NCBI GenBank assembly: GCA_951799445.1
Contig: OX637294.1
Span: 23,647,452-23,711,451 of the forward strand
Origin: Pseudisothecium myosuroides
Taxonomy: Eukaryota > Streptophyta > Bryopsida > Hypnales > Lembophyllaceae
Direction of reading: 5' to 3'
Length of the DNA: 64,000 nt
The notes under the pieces were generated by a model that saw nothing but the letters and a program-made list of their open reading frames with translations, made no database searches and was not told the DNA's origin. Made by a program: the position numbers and the translations under genes. Positions 24,002-36,525 of this stretch are shown here, in pieces. Position 1 is the first letter of the stretch, and the number at the start of each line of letters is the position of its first letter.

Positions 24002-24407
24002 GTTTGTGAGAAGGGGTGGTGACTCATCGACAGGAACAGTGCGAAAATTGAATTTTTAATGGACAGGAGGCCGGTGGGGAGAGTTCTAGACTTCTACAGT
24101 AGCTTTTCTTCTGCTTATTTGGGACCTGGAAAACTGTGAGCTGGGTGGATGCCACTTGGCATTAGACACTTGGCAAGCTGGTGGGGATCAGTTGGAGACT
24201 TGGAGCGGCCGAGTGGGGTCAGGGTCGCATAATGGCAGGGCCGTATCCAATGCAAGCGAGGGGAAGATCTTCTGCCGTTGCAATTGATTGCGCCTGCAAT
24301 TGTGGAAGATTGGTCCGAGGGCGGCATTTTGACAATCTCGGGGTCGGCGTTCGAAATTTTGACAATTTTGACAATCTGTTCGAGGTCGTCTTTTGGAAAC
24401 CAATTCC

Positions 24408-24710
24408 ATGGCTGTGTCGGAACCCCGCGAAAATGAATTTTTTTCAGCTTTCCAAAGTCACGTCATGTTGCTTGTTGAGTTCCATGATGCTTTCACTTCT
24501 ATTGAGAAACAATACTTATACTTTACAAATATTGGCTCTTCAAACTGTTTGGAAGCAACCAAAAGAATTTTGAGTTCAATGTCAAAAATAGCTTCTCAGA
24601 AATCAAAGACTTGCCTCCCTGCTTTTTATGAGCCTCTCGTAGAGTTTTTGTCAAGCAACAATTTTGATTCTCGTCTTGCAACTATTGCACATTTCCAAAG
24701 GAAATTCTAG
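24408..24710 (+). CDS. Unidentified 100-codon ORF
   Basis: An ATG at 24408 opens a 100-residue reading frame ending at 24710. The composition is protein-like (charged and hydrophobic residues well mixed, e.g. EFHDAFTSIEKQYLYF and KTCLPAFYEPLVEFL) and unlike the Lys/Phe-rich noise ORFs of the AT-rich repeats. No signal peptide, TM segment or known motif is visible. It lies at the edge between genic DNA and the repeat sea, about 400 bases upstream of the opposite-strand TATA box. It could be one exon of an unrecognised gene or a transposon fragment. Confidence 0.3.
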   Translation: MAVSEPRENEFFSAFQSHVMLLVEFHDAFTSIEKQYLYFTNIGSSNCLEATKRILSSMSKIASQKSKTCLPAFYEPLVEFLSSNNFDSRLATIAHFQRKF

Positions 24711-27441
24711 ATTTTTTTTTGTCTTTTCTACAAGGTTTGACCAATTTTAACATTCAACAATTCACTTAGTGAAGTTTTCATAAATTGCAACATCAAAATT
24801 CATCATAGAGCCTTTAATGGATAGAAATCATAATTCATCTTCATATTTGTACTTTACTCATCCAAATTCCATGAATTTATCTATATTTAAATCATTATCA
24901 TCTTTTTTTAGTTACAAAATTTGGTCTTTTTAAACCCAATAATGAGCTTTGAAAAAAAATCCCCTCTAATAATTCTTTTCAGCAAAATTTCACTTAGATT
25001 TTAAAAATACCTATACGGCTTGAATCTTCAAATATTAATAGGCTCTAGACCAAATGAAGAGAGGACTTTGTATTAACAAGGTGACATGTGAGAAGTTTGA
25101 GGCATTCTATTGAAACCTTAGAGCATCCGCACCCTATCTCCAAAGAGATAGCCGCAAGATTTCATTTCAAGCATAGAGCTTACATCAACACCCCACCCTA
25201 GCCCAAGCAACAATTGACTTCATGGAGGATTCTTCAAGATTACCTCAAGCCACACAACTCTTGAAGGCCTTGGCATTCCTTTTTTGAGAGTTTGGATCTA
25301 TACCTTTGTCAAAGTTCATTTGTATACATTGATTTTCTACATAGCAAGTCCATTTAGTACACAAAGGTAAGAAATTGACCAACCCTTCAAAATGTTATTG
25401 TGTGTGGACCCTTCATTAGAAAAAAGAATGGGGCCTCAAGAAGGCTCCTAGACTTTAGACCAACACTATGACATGTCTAAATAAAAAATATAGATTGTTT
25501 TTAAAACTGAGACCCCATTCTTAAGACCCCATTCTTTCTCTAATAGAAAACCTTTATTTTGTGCCAATTAATTTAGTGGAGGCAAGGTGCAGATTTTCTT
25601 CGTGAAAAGCTTTCAAGGTCCATGAGTTGGCTTTGAAAGGTCAACCTTTCAAGGTCATGATTTTTGGAGGTAGCTAGTGTGAAATAAAAAGAGGCTATAA
25701 AATAACTTATTTACATTTTTGTACAATTTTTAAACAAGGGCAGCTTTTGATGTGAATTCTTTTCAATTCATTCGCTATTACTTAGCATTTTGGCCCAAAT
25801 GTCCTTTAGAATTTGCTTCAAGCTCACCTCTTGAGGTAGGCTTCTTCTAATAGGAAGGAAATTTTGGAGCACCAAAGTGTGGTAGGAGAGCCTAGTTCCA
25901 CAAGCCTATAGGGTGTTGTGGAACCAAGCTCAGTCTAGTTGTTATTAGATGCTAAGAGACTTTCTTTTCTACTAGAATTGAGGGCTTGTGGCAAATTTTG
26001 AAGGATTTAAAATTTGTACACTGTCTAGTACGGAGTGTTTTTGTTATGATTCAAATTTCTTATCTATTTATTATTTATTCATTTATGCTTGACGCACTAA
26101 AAATGACAATTTTTGACAATTTTTGCTAAATCCGTAGCTTGGTCTTCTGTGATAAAATTAGAGCAATTTTTGCAAAAAAAATTGAGTGCTTAGGTAACTA
26201 CAACTAATTGTGACTTGTTTCTAAACCAACTCTTTCTAATTTTTGTCTAAACAATACAGCATCATGTGAATATGATTTTTGTTGTTGAATTCAAACTTAG
26301 ACAAAAGTGGGGTGCTTACCTCTAAAGTCCTTCAACTATGGTAGGGGGTCAATTGACCTTGTCGTCATATGAAGACGTGAGAATTTATTGGAAGAAGGTA
26401 CATGTTAGTTCTTATAGAATTTACTTTCTAACAGAGGCATCAAAGATGGAATTTATTGACTGGAGAAGATACATGTTAGTTCTTCATAGAATCTACCTCC
26501 TAATAGAGACATCAAGGATGAAATTCACTATTTAGGTCCATAAAGCTTAGAGAGCTTAGCCATTTCCAACGTATAGACACTTTCATTCATCCTAGTCTTT
26601 CAGACTAAATTTATACTTCTTCTTTTGCATTGTCGAGGACAATCATTGATGTCAGTGGCATGACTGTTGCAATCTCTCTATGTTGTCTCTGGATAGACAC
26701 ATGGGATAGGTAAAATGCAATGTAACTTGCAAATTTGAGTGGATTGATGAACCTATTTTCATCTTTAATTCCTATATGATTGAGGGGTGTTTGGGGGGCT
26801 CTTATGAATTTGAGGCGTGCAATTGCGATCCAAGTTTTTTAATCCAATGATTGGAATTCTAGATGCATACATATTGTTGGATTGTTTTAAATGCTAGACA
26901 ATTTCAAAGAATCTGCACTATAGTAGTGGTTAAAAAATAATGTCCAATTTAATCTTTTTGTTTACAACTAGATCAAGTTGGGCAACAAGAAAAACTCTTT
27001 ATATTTGAAGGAGGGGTTCTTGAATATTATTTCATAGATTTTCAACTAAATTTGAAGCATCTCATCGATTTATACAAGTTATAAGATATATACATTTTGC
27101 TAGGAAAATTTTGAAAGATGAATAATGCAAGTGCAAAGTCATGAAAAAAACATTTTTCTCAAAGGTAAGTATCTTAGAATCATTGAGATTTATTACTTTG
27201 AAATTTTTATAAAATATACTTGAATAAAAAATGATGATGATGATGATGATAACCAAATATTCTTAGCTACTTATATTGAGATAAAAAAAATTCACCTCAT
27301 AGGTCTATAATGGACACAAATTAGTAACATGACACTTCTAAGAATGTTTCTGAATTGTTAGCTTTAAATTTAATTTTAAATTTAATTGTTCCATATATAA
27401 TTGCTATTGTTTTAATTGAATTATGATTTTTTACTAGTCTT
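24711..27441. other. AT-rich spacer with local duplications, no gene seen
   Basis: A direct duplication of about 70 bases lies at 26395-26455 and 26467-26528 (shared ACATGTTAGTTCTT...AGAAT(T/C)TAC). A small inverted pair lies at 25410-25450/25505-25545 around GAATGGGG(C/T)C. A (GAT)n microsatellite sits at 27232-27250. Text resembling decayed retroelement is present, but no domain is readable. Confidence 0.4.
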
Positions 27442-29559
27442 TTAACCCCTAAAGGATCAAGTGGTCATTAAATGACCAACTAAAAATTTGGATAAGTTCC
27501 TACAATGTCAATTTTCAATGCATTTTTTGAAAATTTGACGTAAAGTGTGAACATTTATCTTCTAGGTGTGAATATAATTTTTTGATTGATTGGGTGCCTA
27601 GATCAAAAGTGATGCTATCCAAGAAAATCCAAACAATTAGGATTGTTTTTGCTAGACTCCACATTGACCTTTGAAATTTGATGGATATATATTTTATTAG
27701 AATATATGATGCAACTATAAGAAACCCCATTATGTCTACTACAAAAAACTAGTGTAGGAGTTAAAGTCCCTTGACCATGTTGATCACATTTTTTTTTAAA
27801 TCTTCTAACTTGATATGCTATAACCTTTCAATCCACATGGTCAAAGTTTCTGAAAAAAATTCTACACATTTCCATGGTAGTCTAATACACCGTCAGTCCC
27901 ACTAAAAACCTCCAAATCAATTTAGGATTTGTACCACTAAAAAGGTTCTATTTCTTGATTTTGATTGTTGGTTGTTGAGAAAGCGATGTAAAATGGAGGG
28001 TGGAGTGGATACACACATGATTCAAATTCTAGATTGTTTGCTCAATGATCAAAATCAATAAATGGAGCAATTTAGTAGTACAAATCCTAAAACAATTTGG
28101 AGGTTTTTGGTGGGGCTGATGGACTACAAATTTATATAGTTGAACTTTAAAAAAAATCATTTTCTTTTCATTGACCTAAAAAATATAAATTTTGACAATT
28201 CAATTTGACAGATATGTGCTTTGGTATTTTGAAGTTTAATTCTATTTGAAATTCAAGATCATCATCTATATAGGTTGGAATTACATTAGAGGAGATTTGA
28301 GGGTTGAACAAGACTATGAGTTTCTAAACAACGGGGAACAATGGCCAAAAATAAATAAATTCAACAAATAGTAAGGCCTAAATTACGAGAGACATTTTAA
28401 TGATATGATAATTTTCTATTTAGTTTTTGAGAATGAAAAAAAAACTTTATTTAAAAATTATTAGAAACTTTGCTACACGTAGTAGAGACACTGCTACGTT
28501 AGACAACATTATTTAATTTATTTTTAAAACTTTTTAAAACTTTTTTTTTTAAATTAAAAAAAATTAATGATTTTTTCATTTTATTGATTTTTTATTATTT
28601 AATATTCTAACCAATAGTGCACTGGTTCATAGCTAGGTGAACAATCCTGAAATGGCCCTCCTATGGCCTCAAATTCCTTCTAATGGTATAAAAGTATAGT
28701 GTGGAACGTTGTTACAACAATAACAATCCAACTCATATTAAAACCACTAAACATTTACTTGTTATAATATCTATAACAAAAAATATTGAAGATTTCTATT
28801 TTCATCAAATTAGTTTTGAATTAAAAAGTATATACCACAACTTTAGGACAAGGTCAGCAAAAGATAATTAATTTTAAAAAAAGTCAAAAAAATGAATAAA
28901 ATGAACCTAGAGGACCAAGGAGCCCACTTTGGGCTTTTTGAGAACTTGGTTAGGCTCTATTGACTTCATAATTTGAAATTTTTGAATGAAATTTTAGAAA
29001 GGATGTTACTCATCATAATCTACATTTGAAGCTTTGTTTCATGTTGTCCCAATAAATATTGCAAAAATTAGAAGGATTTTTTGATTTCAATGTCAAACAA
29101 AAGATATATTCGAAAAAAACATTGATTATTTTATAGGAATTTTATAGATTGATACCTACTCAAATTCTTCTAAAAATTATTAGCATATTAGTTTTATCTT
29201 TTATTAAGTAACATCTTTCATTTTATAATTTTTTTAAATGAATATGAAATGTTTTTGCTTAATTTTTTTTTCATATGTTTTCAATCCATTTTTCAATATA
29301 TTGACTAAAACGCACAAGTTATAGGACATATGTATTTTTTCTAAAAATGTTGAAAAACAAAAGTGAAGTTTAGGCAAATTGATGGGGATATTCATTCTAA
29401 ATTTTGGGACAATGTACTATACTTGAACCAATTAATCAAAGGATCCTATGGTTGGATTTGTTAAAAAATAAATATTGATGAAGATTTTGACCTTGCTTTG
29501 GAGATGAGTATTTTGAAGTAACTTTGGGATTTTAAACATGAAAGAATTTTAGGGGTTAA
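27442..29559 (+). mobile_element. TTAA-target element cluster (2.1 kb, composite)
   Basis: TTAACCCCTAAAGGATC opens at 27442 and TTTTAGGGGTTAA closes at 29559. The right-hand part from about 28890 aligns with the element at 34142-34920, so at least two nested elements are probably present. An internal inverted repeat (27885-27970 / 28040-28130, CCACTAAAAACCTCCAAAT pairing) lies inside. Confidence 0.6.
27885..28130. repeat. Inverted repeat inside the 27.4-29.6 kb cluster
   Basis: Arms of about 80 bases pair around ATTTTGAT(T/C); the landmark TTAGGATTTGTACCACTA pairs with TAGTAGTACAAATCCTAA. Probably another foldback MITE. Confidence 0.55.
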
Positions 29560-29879
29560 ATGACCAAGTTGTTGAAAAAAAATGTCCAATGTTGGCCAAA
29601 ATGTCTAAAATACAACCAAAATAAAGTCCAAAGTCTAGTGCAATCACAAATATTCAATACTACATGCACCAATTTGTCACTTGACCATCTACCAAAAAAC
29701 ATTTGATGGCAAAGTGAAGGAATTGCTTCATTGACATTTTGTGAGAATGAAGGATAGAGAGTTTGATTTTATAATGAGATCCATTTTTGGTCATGAATCT
29801 CTAAAGGATATGGAATAATTTGAAGATGAGAGCTTGACCTCCGACTGTCAAAACATAGGAATTGTGTTCAAAAGTAAAA

Positions 29880-31225
29880 TTTCAAACCTCATTTTGGCAT
29901 AGTAAAATAACTTCTTTCAAAAATTTGAAATTTCACAACTCAAAATTTGAAAGTGGTTTTCTAAGCTCTTATATGCATAGAAAGCTTATAATCATTCTAT
30001 TTTGGTTAATGAGATGAAAGTTATGAGGAATTTTGGTTTGAGTGCAGTTGTAGAATCTCTATTCCAAAATAAACTTTAAATTCCATTATATTTAACTCAA
30101 TTTTCAATATTTTGGGAAAAAAATATGGGGATGTAGATTGTTTATTACAACATTACAACCATTGGGATTGGCATTTTTCAATTCTATAATTAAATTCTTA
30201 ATAATTTAGTACTTTAAATCATTTTTAACTTCTTTTTATTTATCATTTTTTTCAAGCATAATCATGAAGTGTATTTTGTTGAATTTTTTTATATATATTT
30301 CCAACTTATTATTCAATATATTATGGAGGGGGCAAGTTGCAGGATCTACACATTTTTGGATAAAAAGGTTTAAAAGATGAGATCTAATCATTTGGGAAGA
30401 GTTGAAAATATTTGTTTTTGTTATTTAAGCATCCTGATCTTGCAATTGGTACGGTTTTGTATTTTGAAATTTTTGGAGTCTATATTCTAACAAGTTCACC
30501 CCTAAAGGACCAGGGGTATTTAAGCATAGCTCTTGTTTTCTTGACTAGCTCTTGTAACAAGCATAATTCCTCATTTGTGTAGAAGAATTTTGATGATAGC
30601 CATTGTTGAAATGAAAGAAGACATATATAGCTTTCCTATGGAAAAAAAATCGATGAATTGCACAATTTTTTGAGAAAATGTCACCCTTGACAAGATTAAA
30701 GAAAGATGTTTGATTAGGTGGTACTTTGTACATATGCTGAAATCAAAATATTGAGATTGGAATGGTCAAAAGTGCTGCAAAAAACTTGATCTTTTCCCCA
30801 TAGGTCCATATCATCATGATTTTAATGTGTACTTTTTTTCTAATCATTTTGAGGTGTAAAAAAATGATATTCATGAGGATGTGAAGTGATGGCCTAGAAT
30901 GCCTTCTCCATTTTCAAAAAAATTGCCAAAAATTGCACACTTGATCATTTCTTTATCGGATTGTACCAATGAATTCAATGAATTTTTTTTGTCTGGGGTC
31001 TCTTTATTGTTCACAAATTGTTAGTGAGGTTTACATTTCAAATTTTCTACAAATGTAGTTGTAAAAGCCACATAGTGGCCTCATGGTCCTTTAGGGATTA
31101 AATGAAGGATCCTATAGTTGAATTTGTTTAAAAATTAAATGTAGATGAAGATTCTAGCCTTCCGTTGGAGAGTAGTATTTCAAAGCAGTTTTGGGCCTTT
31201 AAACATGAAAGAACTTTAGGCCGGG
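29880..31225. mobile_element. Chimeric TTAA-type element carrying the 30.5-kb insertion
   Basis: 29940-30290 repeats the interior of copies 1-4 (TTACAACCATTGGGATTGGC). 31102-31225 repeats the right part of the elements at 29.5 and 34.9 kb (GGATCCTATAGTTG...GAAAGAACTTTAGG). The 30495-31101 element lies between them. Confidence 0.5.
30495..31101 (+). mobile_element. TTAA-target non-autonomous element (607 bp)
   Basis: The left end CCCCTAAAGGACCAGG follows TTCA (decayed TTAA) at 30495-30498. The right end GGTCCTTTAGGGA precedes TTAA at 31098-31101. The flanks align to the related element at 34142-34920, which has an uninterrupted AACAAGTTAAATAAAG at 34791-34804: an empty site. Confidence 0.78.
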
Positions 31226-31555
31226 TAAAATTCCCTCCACAATTGCAATAGTAATCCAAAAGCATCTTCAAAGATTGTAGAATAATGAAGGAACCTTTTG
31301 TCATGTGTAGAAATAGTAAATCAGTGTTCATGAAATTGCAAATATCCTACCCAATTCCAACCCTTTCAATCCCAATTCCACATTGAGTTGTCATACTACT
31401 GCAAACCCCCCTACAATTTTTGCTAAATTTGAATGTAGTAGGGTGAAATTAGGTCCTCCACTAACTTTTATTTTTAGGTTTAATTGATTTTGTAGGGTGA
31501 CTGGTGTCCCGCTTTTCAAGAGTTGAAAACCAAAAGGGGCCCAACTGATTTTGGG

Positions 31556-31800
31556 TCGTGGTGAATTGGACCCCTTGCTCGACCAAACCAAGTCATTCCA
31601 GGGGTGCATGTGAAAAAAAAAGTCCCCTATTTTGTGCTGCAATAAATCTATGTTCTTCAACTCTCCAAGCTCATTTGGGGCCCCTGATTGCAAATATGAA
31701 TTCAGAACTTGCAAATTTTATCAAGTGAGGCAAATAAAAAATTTCAGGGTTTTCCCTCATGGCCGAGCAAGGGGGTCAGTTCACCCCGGCCCTGATTTTG
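31556..31800. mobile_element. MITE with ends GGTGAATTGGACCCCTTGCT
   Basis: The left terminus at about 31558 pairs with the right terminus around 31755-31790 (GAGCAAGGGGGTCAGTTCACC). The interior (TTTGGGGCCCCTGATTGCAA, ATGAATTCAGAACTTGCAAA) is shared with the elements at 39353-39765 and 57725-58015. Confidence 0.55.
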
Positions 31801-34141
31801 TTGGTACTGTAATTTTTTAGTCATTCACACAACTGTCTTCTCATCTTCTTAGAAACGCGTGAACTCTGCGCAGCATGGAGAACACTTGGAAAGCTGCAGT
31901 AACTTAGAATTCGGAAGCTTGTGTGTCCTGACTCCTGATTCCTGCCTCCACATATCATGCACGTAAAGCAATTTTGTATTGTGTAAGGTGGCCACCCCCA
32001 AATGCGCCACTGATCCAAAGCCGCCGTCTTTCACTCTGTGTACATTTTGAGAATCAATATGTACTTATGTGGAAGAAACAATTCCAGAACCTCTACCTCA
32101 AAAAGTTTTGACTTTTGACCCTTCATTCCTACATTTGACGGCATTCGGACACTACATTTGCATGCAGTATCCAAATGCCACATTCTTTGGTGCATTGGAA
32201 CCTCCTTTCACTTGCCAACAAGAAAATATGAAGATTTGACAAGTCTAATAATAATAATAATTACAGTAGGCACAATAGCAAAAAGTGGAGGGAGGGGGGG
32301 GGGTTGCACCTTAAGGGCATCCCTAGTCCATGAAGAAAAACTGGGAAAGTACCGGAATTTCCAAGTTGAGGAAAATTGACCTCTTTCCTCTTTGGTGACT
32401 TATAAAAAAAAATTGATCCAATGCAAAAAGAAGGAGATGGAAAGATTTTACATTAAAAAAAAAGAATTTTCATGCAAAAAAAAGGAAGGTTCAATTTATT
32501 GGCACATTTACATAACAATGCTTGAAATGGTATGACTATTATGAATCTTCTTGTTGTGAACCAAATTGAAGTTTCTTCATAAGGTATACGACTTGTTTCC
32601 AACATTGTTAAGTGTTTTAGTATATGTTTGATTGAGTGATGAGGGGAATAATTTTTTCCAATCAAGGAATAGAAATAATGAGGATTGCACTATTTTTTGC
32701 TAATCTCTCATCAAGTTTGGAATTAGTTAAAAGTTAGGAACTGTAGATTACAATCTGACTTGTTCTCAATGTGTAGGCAAAACTATTTCTGAGGAGTGTA
32801 AAACTGAAATGTGTTGTTTTTTACACAACAATGAAGTTGCTAAACCACATCATATTCCCCTCATATACAAAATAGGTCATCCTATCTTGCGCAAATGGAG
32901 ACTTTGTTGTAAACAAGTTGCATACCTTATTTGGCCAACTTGCTAGGTTAGGAAAACAGAATAGCGAAATTTGGGAATAAAAAGAGAGCAATGCTAGTTG
33001 CATTGGAGCATGTTTTTTAGAATTGCCTTGTCATTATGATGTTGGCATGGTGGTTTTCAATTGGATTGGTACTGTTTTAAGTTACATATGTTATGGAGGG
33101 TCTTTGCACACTCCAGTGTGTTTTTGATACCAATGTTTAAACAACGAAGGCTGTCTTTGAACTATTCAAAGCATCCACATGCTCATTCTACAAGTAGAAA
33201 ATGCCAAAGGGACTATAGTGAAAGCCCAATTGGGCCATTTTTGGAAGCAAGTTGTGTCTTGCCTTGCTCATGCTCATTGGTGGGGTTTGCCAAATGTACA
33301 ACAGAAGAAGCTATGTTGTAGAAATTAAAACTACAATAGTCCAAGCTCAGACTACTATAGTCTAGGCCAACTTATGAAATCTACAAAAAACATTCAACCC
33401 TCACAAATATCCACTTAAACCTATGCATGAAGAATTGCTTTTTTGAAGAGCTTGGAACGCTTCCGCCTCTTAGTGCATCATGAATGGGGTGCTTTGATGT
33501 TGAGGCCACGGAAGGAGCCATAGCAATCTGCTCCAATGCAAAAAGGTGTAGATTTAGGGTTTAGTGATGATGCATGAAGTAGAGGGTAATGATTTGCCCA
33601 AATAACTTTACATTCATCTAAAGTAATGTTGAATTGTTAAAATATAACCTTCTATTGTAATCAAATTAGTGAAATTGAGGTGAGTACTATACTTAAAACA
33701 ATAATAATGCAAAAATATAAAAAAATTCAAAAAAGATTCAAGTATTAAAGGGTTTAACTACCCACATAGAAATGTTACTACGGCCATCATTTTAGCAACT
33801 TCAATTGCTAAAATCTCATGATTTACAACATCAAATGAATTGAATTTTTAGGATTGGCCAAATATGCTATAAGGATATAACAACTAATTTAAGTAGGGCT
33901 TAAATTGATACAAAGGTGATCTTTGAAGATGAATATATATTGAATTTGAGAATGTATATAACATCAATGTTACAAGTTTTTTAACATTTTCTTAAAAAAA
34001 TCTAAAAATTATCATTTACAAAAAATACTTCAAATAATTATAACTTTTGCACATAGCATACTCAATTGCATTAGAATCTTTTTGTAATTGCTTCGGCAAA
34101 AAGTCTAGAAAATTGTCCAATCTATTAGATTTATTCAATGC
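31801..34141. other. Spacer with scattered unique segments, no gene recognised
   Basis: 31.8-32.3 kb and 33.0-33.35 kb are less AT-rich but contain only short ORFs without domains (e.g. 33061-33321 +). A G-run of about ten lies at 32291. Nothing else supported. Confidence 0.4.
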
Positions 34142-34920
34142 TTAACCCAAAAGGATTCAAGAGTCCATCTTGGATTTTTTTGAAATCTTGGCCAAGTTCT
34201 ATTGACTTCACAATTTATAATTTTTGTATGAAATTTCTAAAATGGAAGCTAATCATCATAATCTACACATGAAGTTTTGTTTTGTGACATTCTAATAAAT
34301 ATTACAAAAGTTATAATTTTTTATTTATTTCAATGTCAAATCATGCAATAGTAAACATATTCTAAAACAAGATTAATTAACTTTCTTCAATTTTATAGAT
34401 TGATGACTACTCAAAAATATTTGAACCATTCAATTCTAAATTATTGAGGTGTAAATTATAAAGAATTTCATTTTGTGGGCAATGAACATAGTTATTAGTG
34501 GTCTAGTTTTTTCTTTCATCCAACATCACCTTCCTCTTTATAATTGTTTCAAAGATGGATATGAATGTTTTTTTGGTTATATTTTTTTACATATATTCTC
34601 AATACATTTCCAACATGTTGGTTAAATTGTACAAATTTTGGACATACAAGTTTTTTTTTCTTAAAATGTTGATAGACAAAATTTTACATTTTAGAAGGGC
34701 TGGAAAAACCTAGTTTTTTGAAGTTCAGGCACATTGAACTTGCAATAGGTGGAAATTTTTACTTTAAAATTTTAGGAAGATGTACTTGAACAAGTTAAAT
34801 AAAGTTTTTTACAATTGAATATGCTAAAGAATAAATATAGATGAAGTTTTTCCCCTGCTTTGCTTATGAGTATTTTGAAGTAGTTTCGGGCTTCAAACAC
34901 TGCAATATTTTAGGTGTCAA
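34142..34920 (+). mobile_element. TTAA-type element, decayed right end
   Basis: TTAACCCAAAAGGATTCAAG at 34142. The right end TTTTAGGTGTCAA at 34920 has TCAA for TTAA. The body aligns with 28890-29559. It carries an uninterrupted TTAA at 34795-34798, at the position where a relative holds the 30495-31101 insertion. Confidence 0.65.
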
Positions 34921-35070
34921 AGAATTTGAATTAAATGTGTTTCAATGCCATACATTTACTTTTATGCAAAACGGTACTTAAACTTAAGGTCAATACATCT
35001 AAAATCAACAAATTAAATCAACAATTCAACACAGTCCCATGATTATATTGAAAAAGTTTTTGCAGGGTCT

Positions 35071-35250
35071 TGGTAGTAGTCAGAGGGGATTTAGATTTTT
35101 TAAGAATGCAATATTTGGTAGTTAAAGGGGATTCAGATTTTTTTCGAATGCAATATTTGGTAGTCAAAGGGGATTCAAATTTTTTTAGAATGCAATATTT
35201 GATAGTTCAAGGGGATTCACATTCTCTTTGAATGCATTTTTTGGTCATTG
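35071..35250. repeat. Four-fold tandem repeat of about 47 bp
   Basis: Units built on GGGGATTCAGATTTTTTT...GAATGCAATATTTGGTAGT recur four times. The same sequence occurs once at 62030-62075, so the array is a local expansion at the left edge of a dispersed repeat. Confidence 0.75.
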
Positions 35251-36085
35251 CATAAATAAACTATGAATTTTCAAAGTGATGAAAATAGATGTTTCTGCAT
35301 CATAGAAACCCCCATCCACATATTCTTTACTTGTCCACAAACTCAAGGCATCTGGGATTACGCCCAGTCCATTATGCATCACCTCAGAGGTATTCCTCCA
35401 CTCATGGGTTCTTATATTAGATTAGACGCCATTCATTGCATTTCTAGTTTCTCACTGCCCAGCCACACCATCTAGTCTCTACTACGAGGGTTGGCACTTT
35501 AGCTTTGCTGGATTTCCCGCAATCACATTGTTTTTTTCCAAGATCGATGGCTAACTCAACTCCTTCACACCATGCTTTGGGACGCCTTTTTGGATTCTAG
35601 ATGAGCTGCTCTCTTGAAGATACAATGGGCCACTTGCTACGTCCTTACCAGTTTACAATAATTTAGAACCAATTTGACAACATTTGACTCCATTCTTCCA
35701 TTCTTACTAGATGTAACAGTGACTTAAATTGTTGAAATAGGGAGGGGCCCCTCGTCCATTCATTCATTCATTCATTCTTCCTTGTTTTACTTTCTGCCCA
35801 TTATCTCTCCATTTGACCAGCCATCAGGCTTGACTGTTTCTCTAGTTACCTTTTTTAACGCAATGGTCCGCCATTTGTTAAAAAAATAAATTAAAAAATA
35901 GATGTTTTTAAAAATGACACAAGATTTTTATAAATACTTTTAGGAAGCATTTTTTGAACACCATATGAATAAATTATGGATTTTCAAAGTGTTAGGAATA
36001 GCGGGATTTTTAAAAGTAACACTAAACTCTTATAAATAGTAAGAGTACATTTTAGGCAAGAATCTCTACTATAGAGGTTGATTTT
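35230..36085. repeat. Dispersed repeat (two tandem copies, the first split by the LINE)
   Basis: AATGCATTTTTTGG...AATAAACTATGAATTTTC followed by AAAGTG occurs at 35231 and again at 35948. The continuation of the first copy resumes after the LINE at 35908 and matches 36008-36040 of the second. Other copies: 16.05, 48.25 and 62.07 kb. Confidence 0.7.
35295..35894 (+). mobile_element. 5'-truncated LINE retrotransposon (3' end)
   Basis: A 600-bp insertion flanked by 13-bp direct repeats AAAATAGATGTTT (35282-35294 and 35895-35907). It encodes the zf-RVT-like region found downstream of plant LINE reverse transcriptases (C..E.PIHIFFTCPQTQGIW) and a decayed tail with HIVFF and W residues, followed by (CATT)n at 35757-35776 and an A-rich 3' end. 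Only the last few hundred bases of ORF2 remain. Confidence 0.85.
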
Positions 36086-36132
36086 ATCATAACATTCAAT
36101 AATAGAGTTGTGGACTGCCTTCCCCCGAACGG

Positions 36133-36199
36133 AATGGTGTAGTTTATTCCACACCATTTCATCCGCCGGATGAGATGGTGTTGAATATACCACACCATC
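36133..36199. repeat. Pair of short hairpins with AC-ACCAT arms
   Basis: AATGGTGT/ACACCATT (36133-36158) and GATGGTGT/ACACCATC (36174-36199), each with an 8-bp stem and 10-bp loop, stand 15 bases apart. Confidence 0.6.
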
Positions 36200-36354
36200 A
36201 GTAGGTAATTTACGCACGTCAATTTTGTCAAAGAGTAAGTCAATTAGCCACAACTGTACATGGTACATTAAAAATTAAACCAAAACCAAAGTTCATACAC
36301 CCATTAAACCAAACATACAACAACCAATGTTCTACACCCATACATTGTATATTT

Positions 36355-36525
36355 TGAAAACTCAAAATATTATTGGTTTTGTGTGAAAGCAAGCCAAATT
36401 TTGGTTCATTATTTTTTTATTTTTTTTTGGTGTGTTTTGTAACATGACAAACACACATTAAAAAACAAAACAATGAACCAAACTTTGGCTTGCATTCATA
36501 CAATACCAATCGTATTTTGAGTTTC
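36355..36525. repeat. Foldback of about 170 bp
   Basis: AAGCAAGCCAAATTTTGGTT at 36387 pairs with AACCAAACTTTGGCTTGC at 36478. Arms of about 65 bases surround an AT-rich loop. Probably a MITE. Confidence 0.6.
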
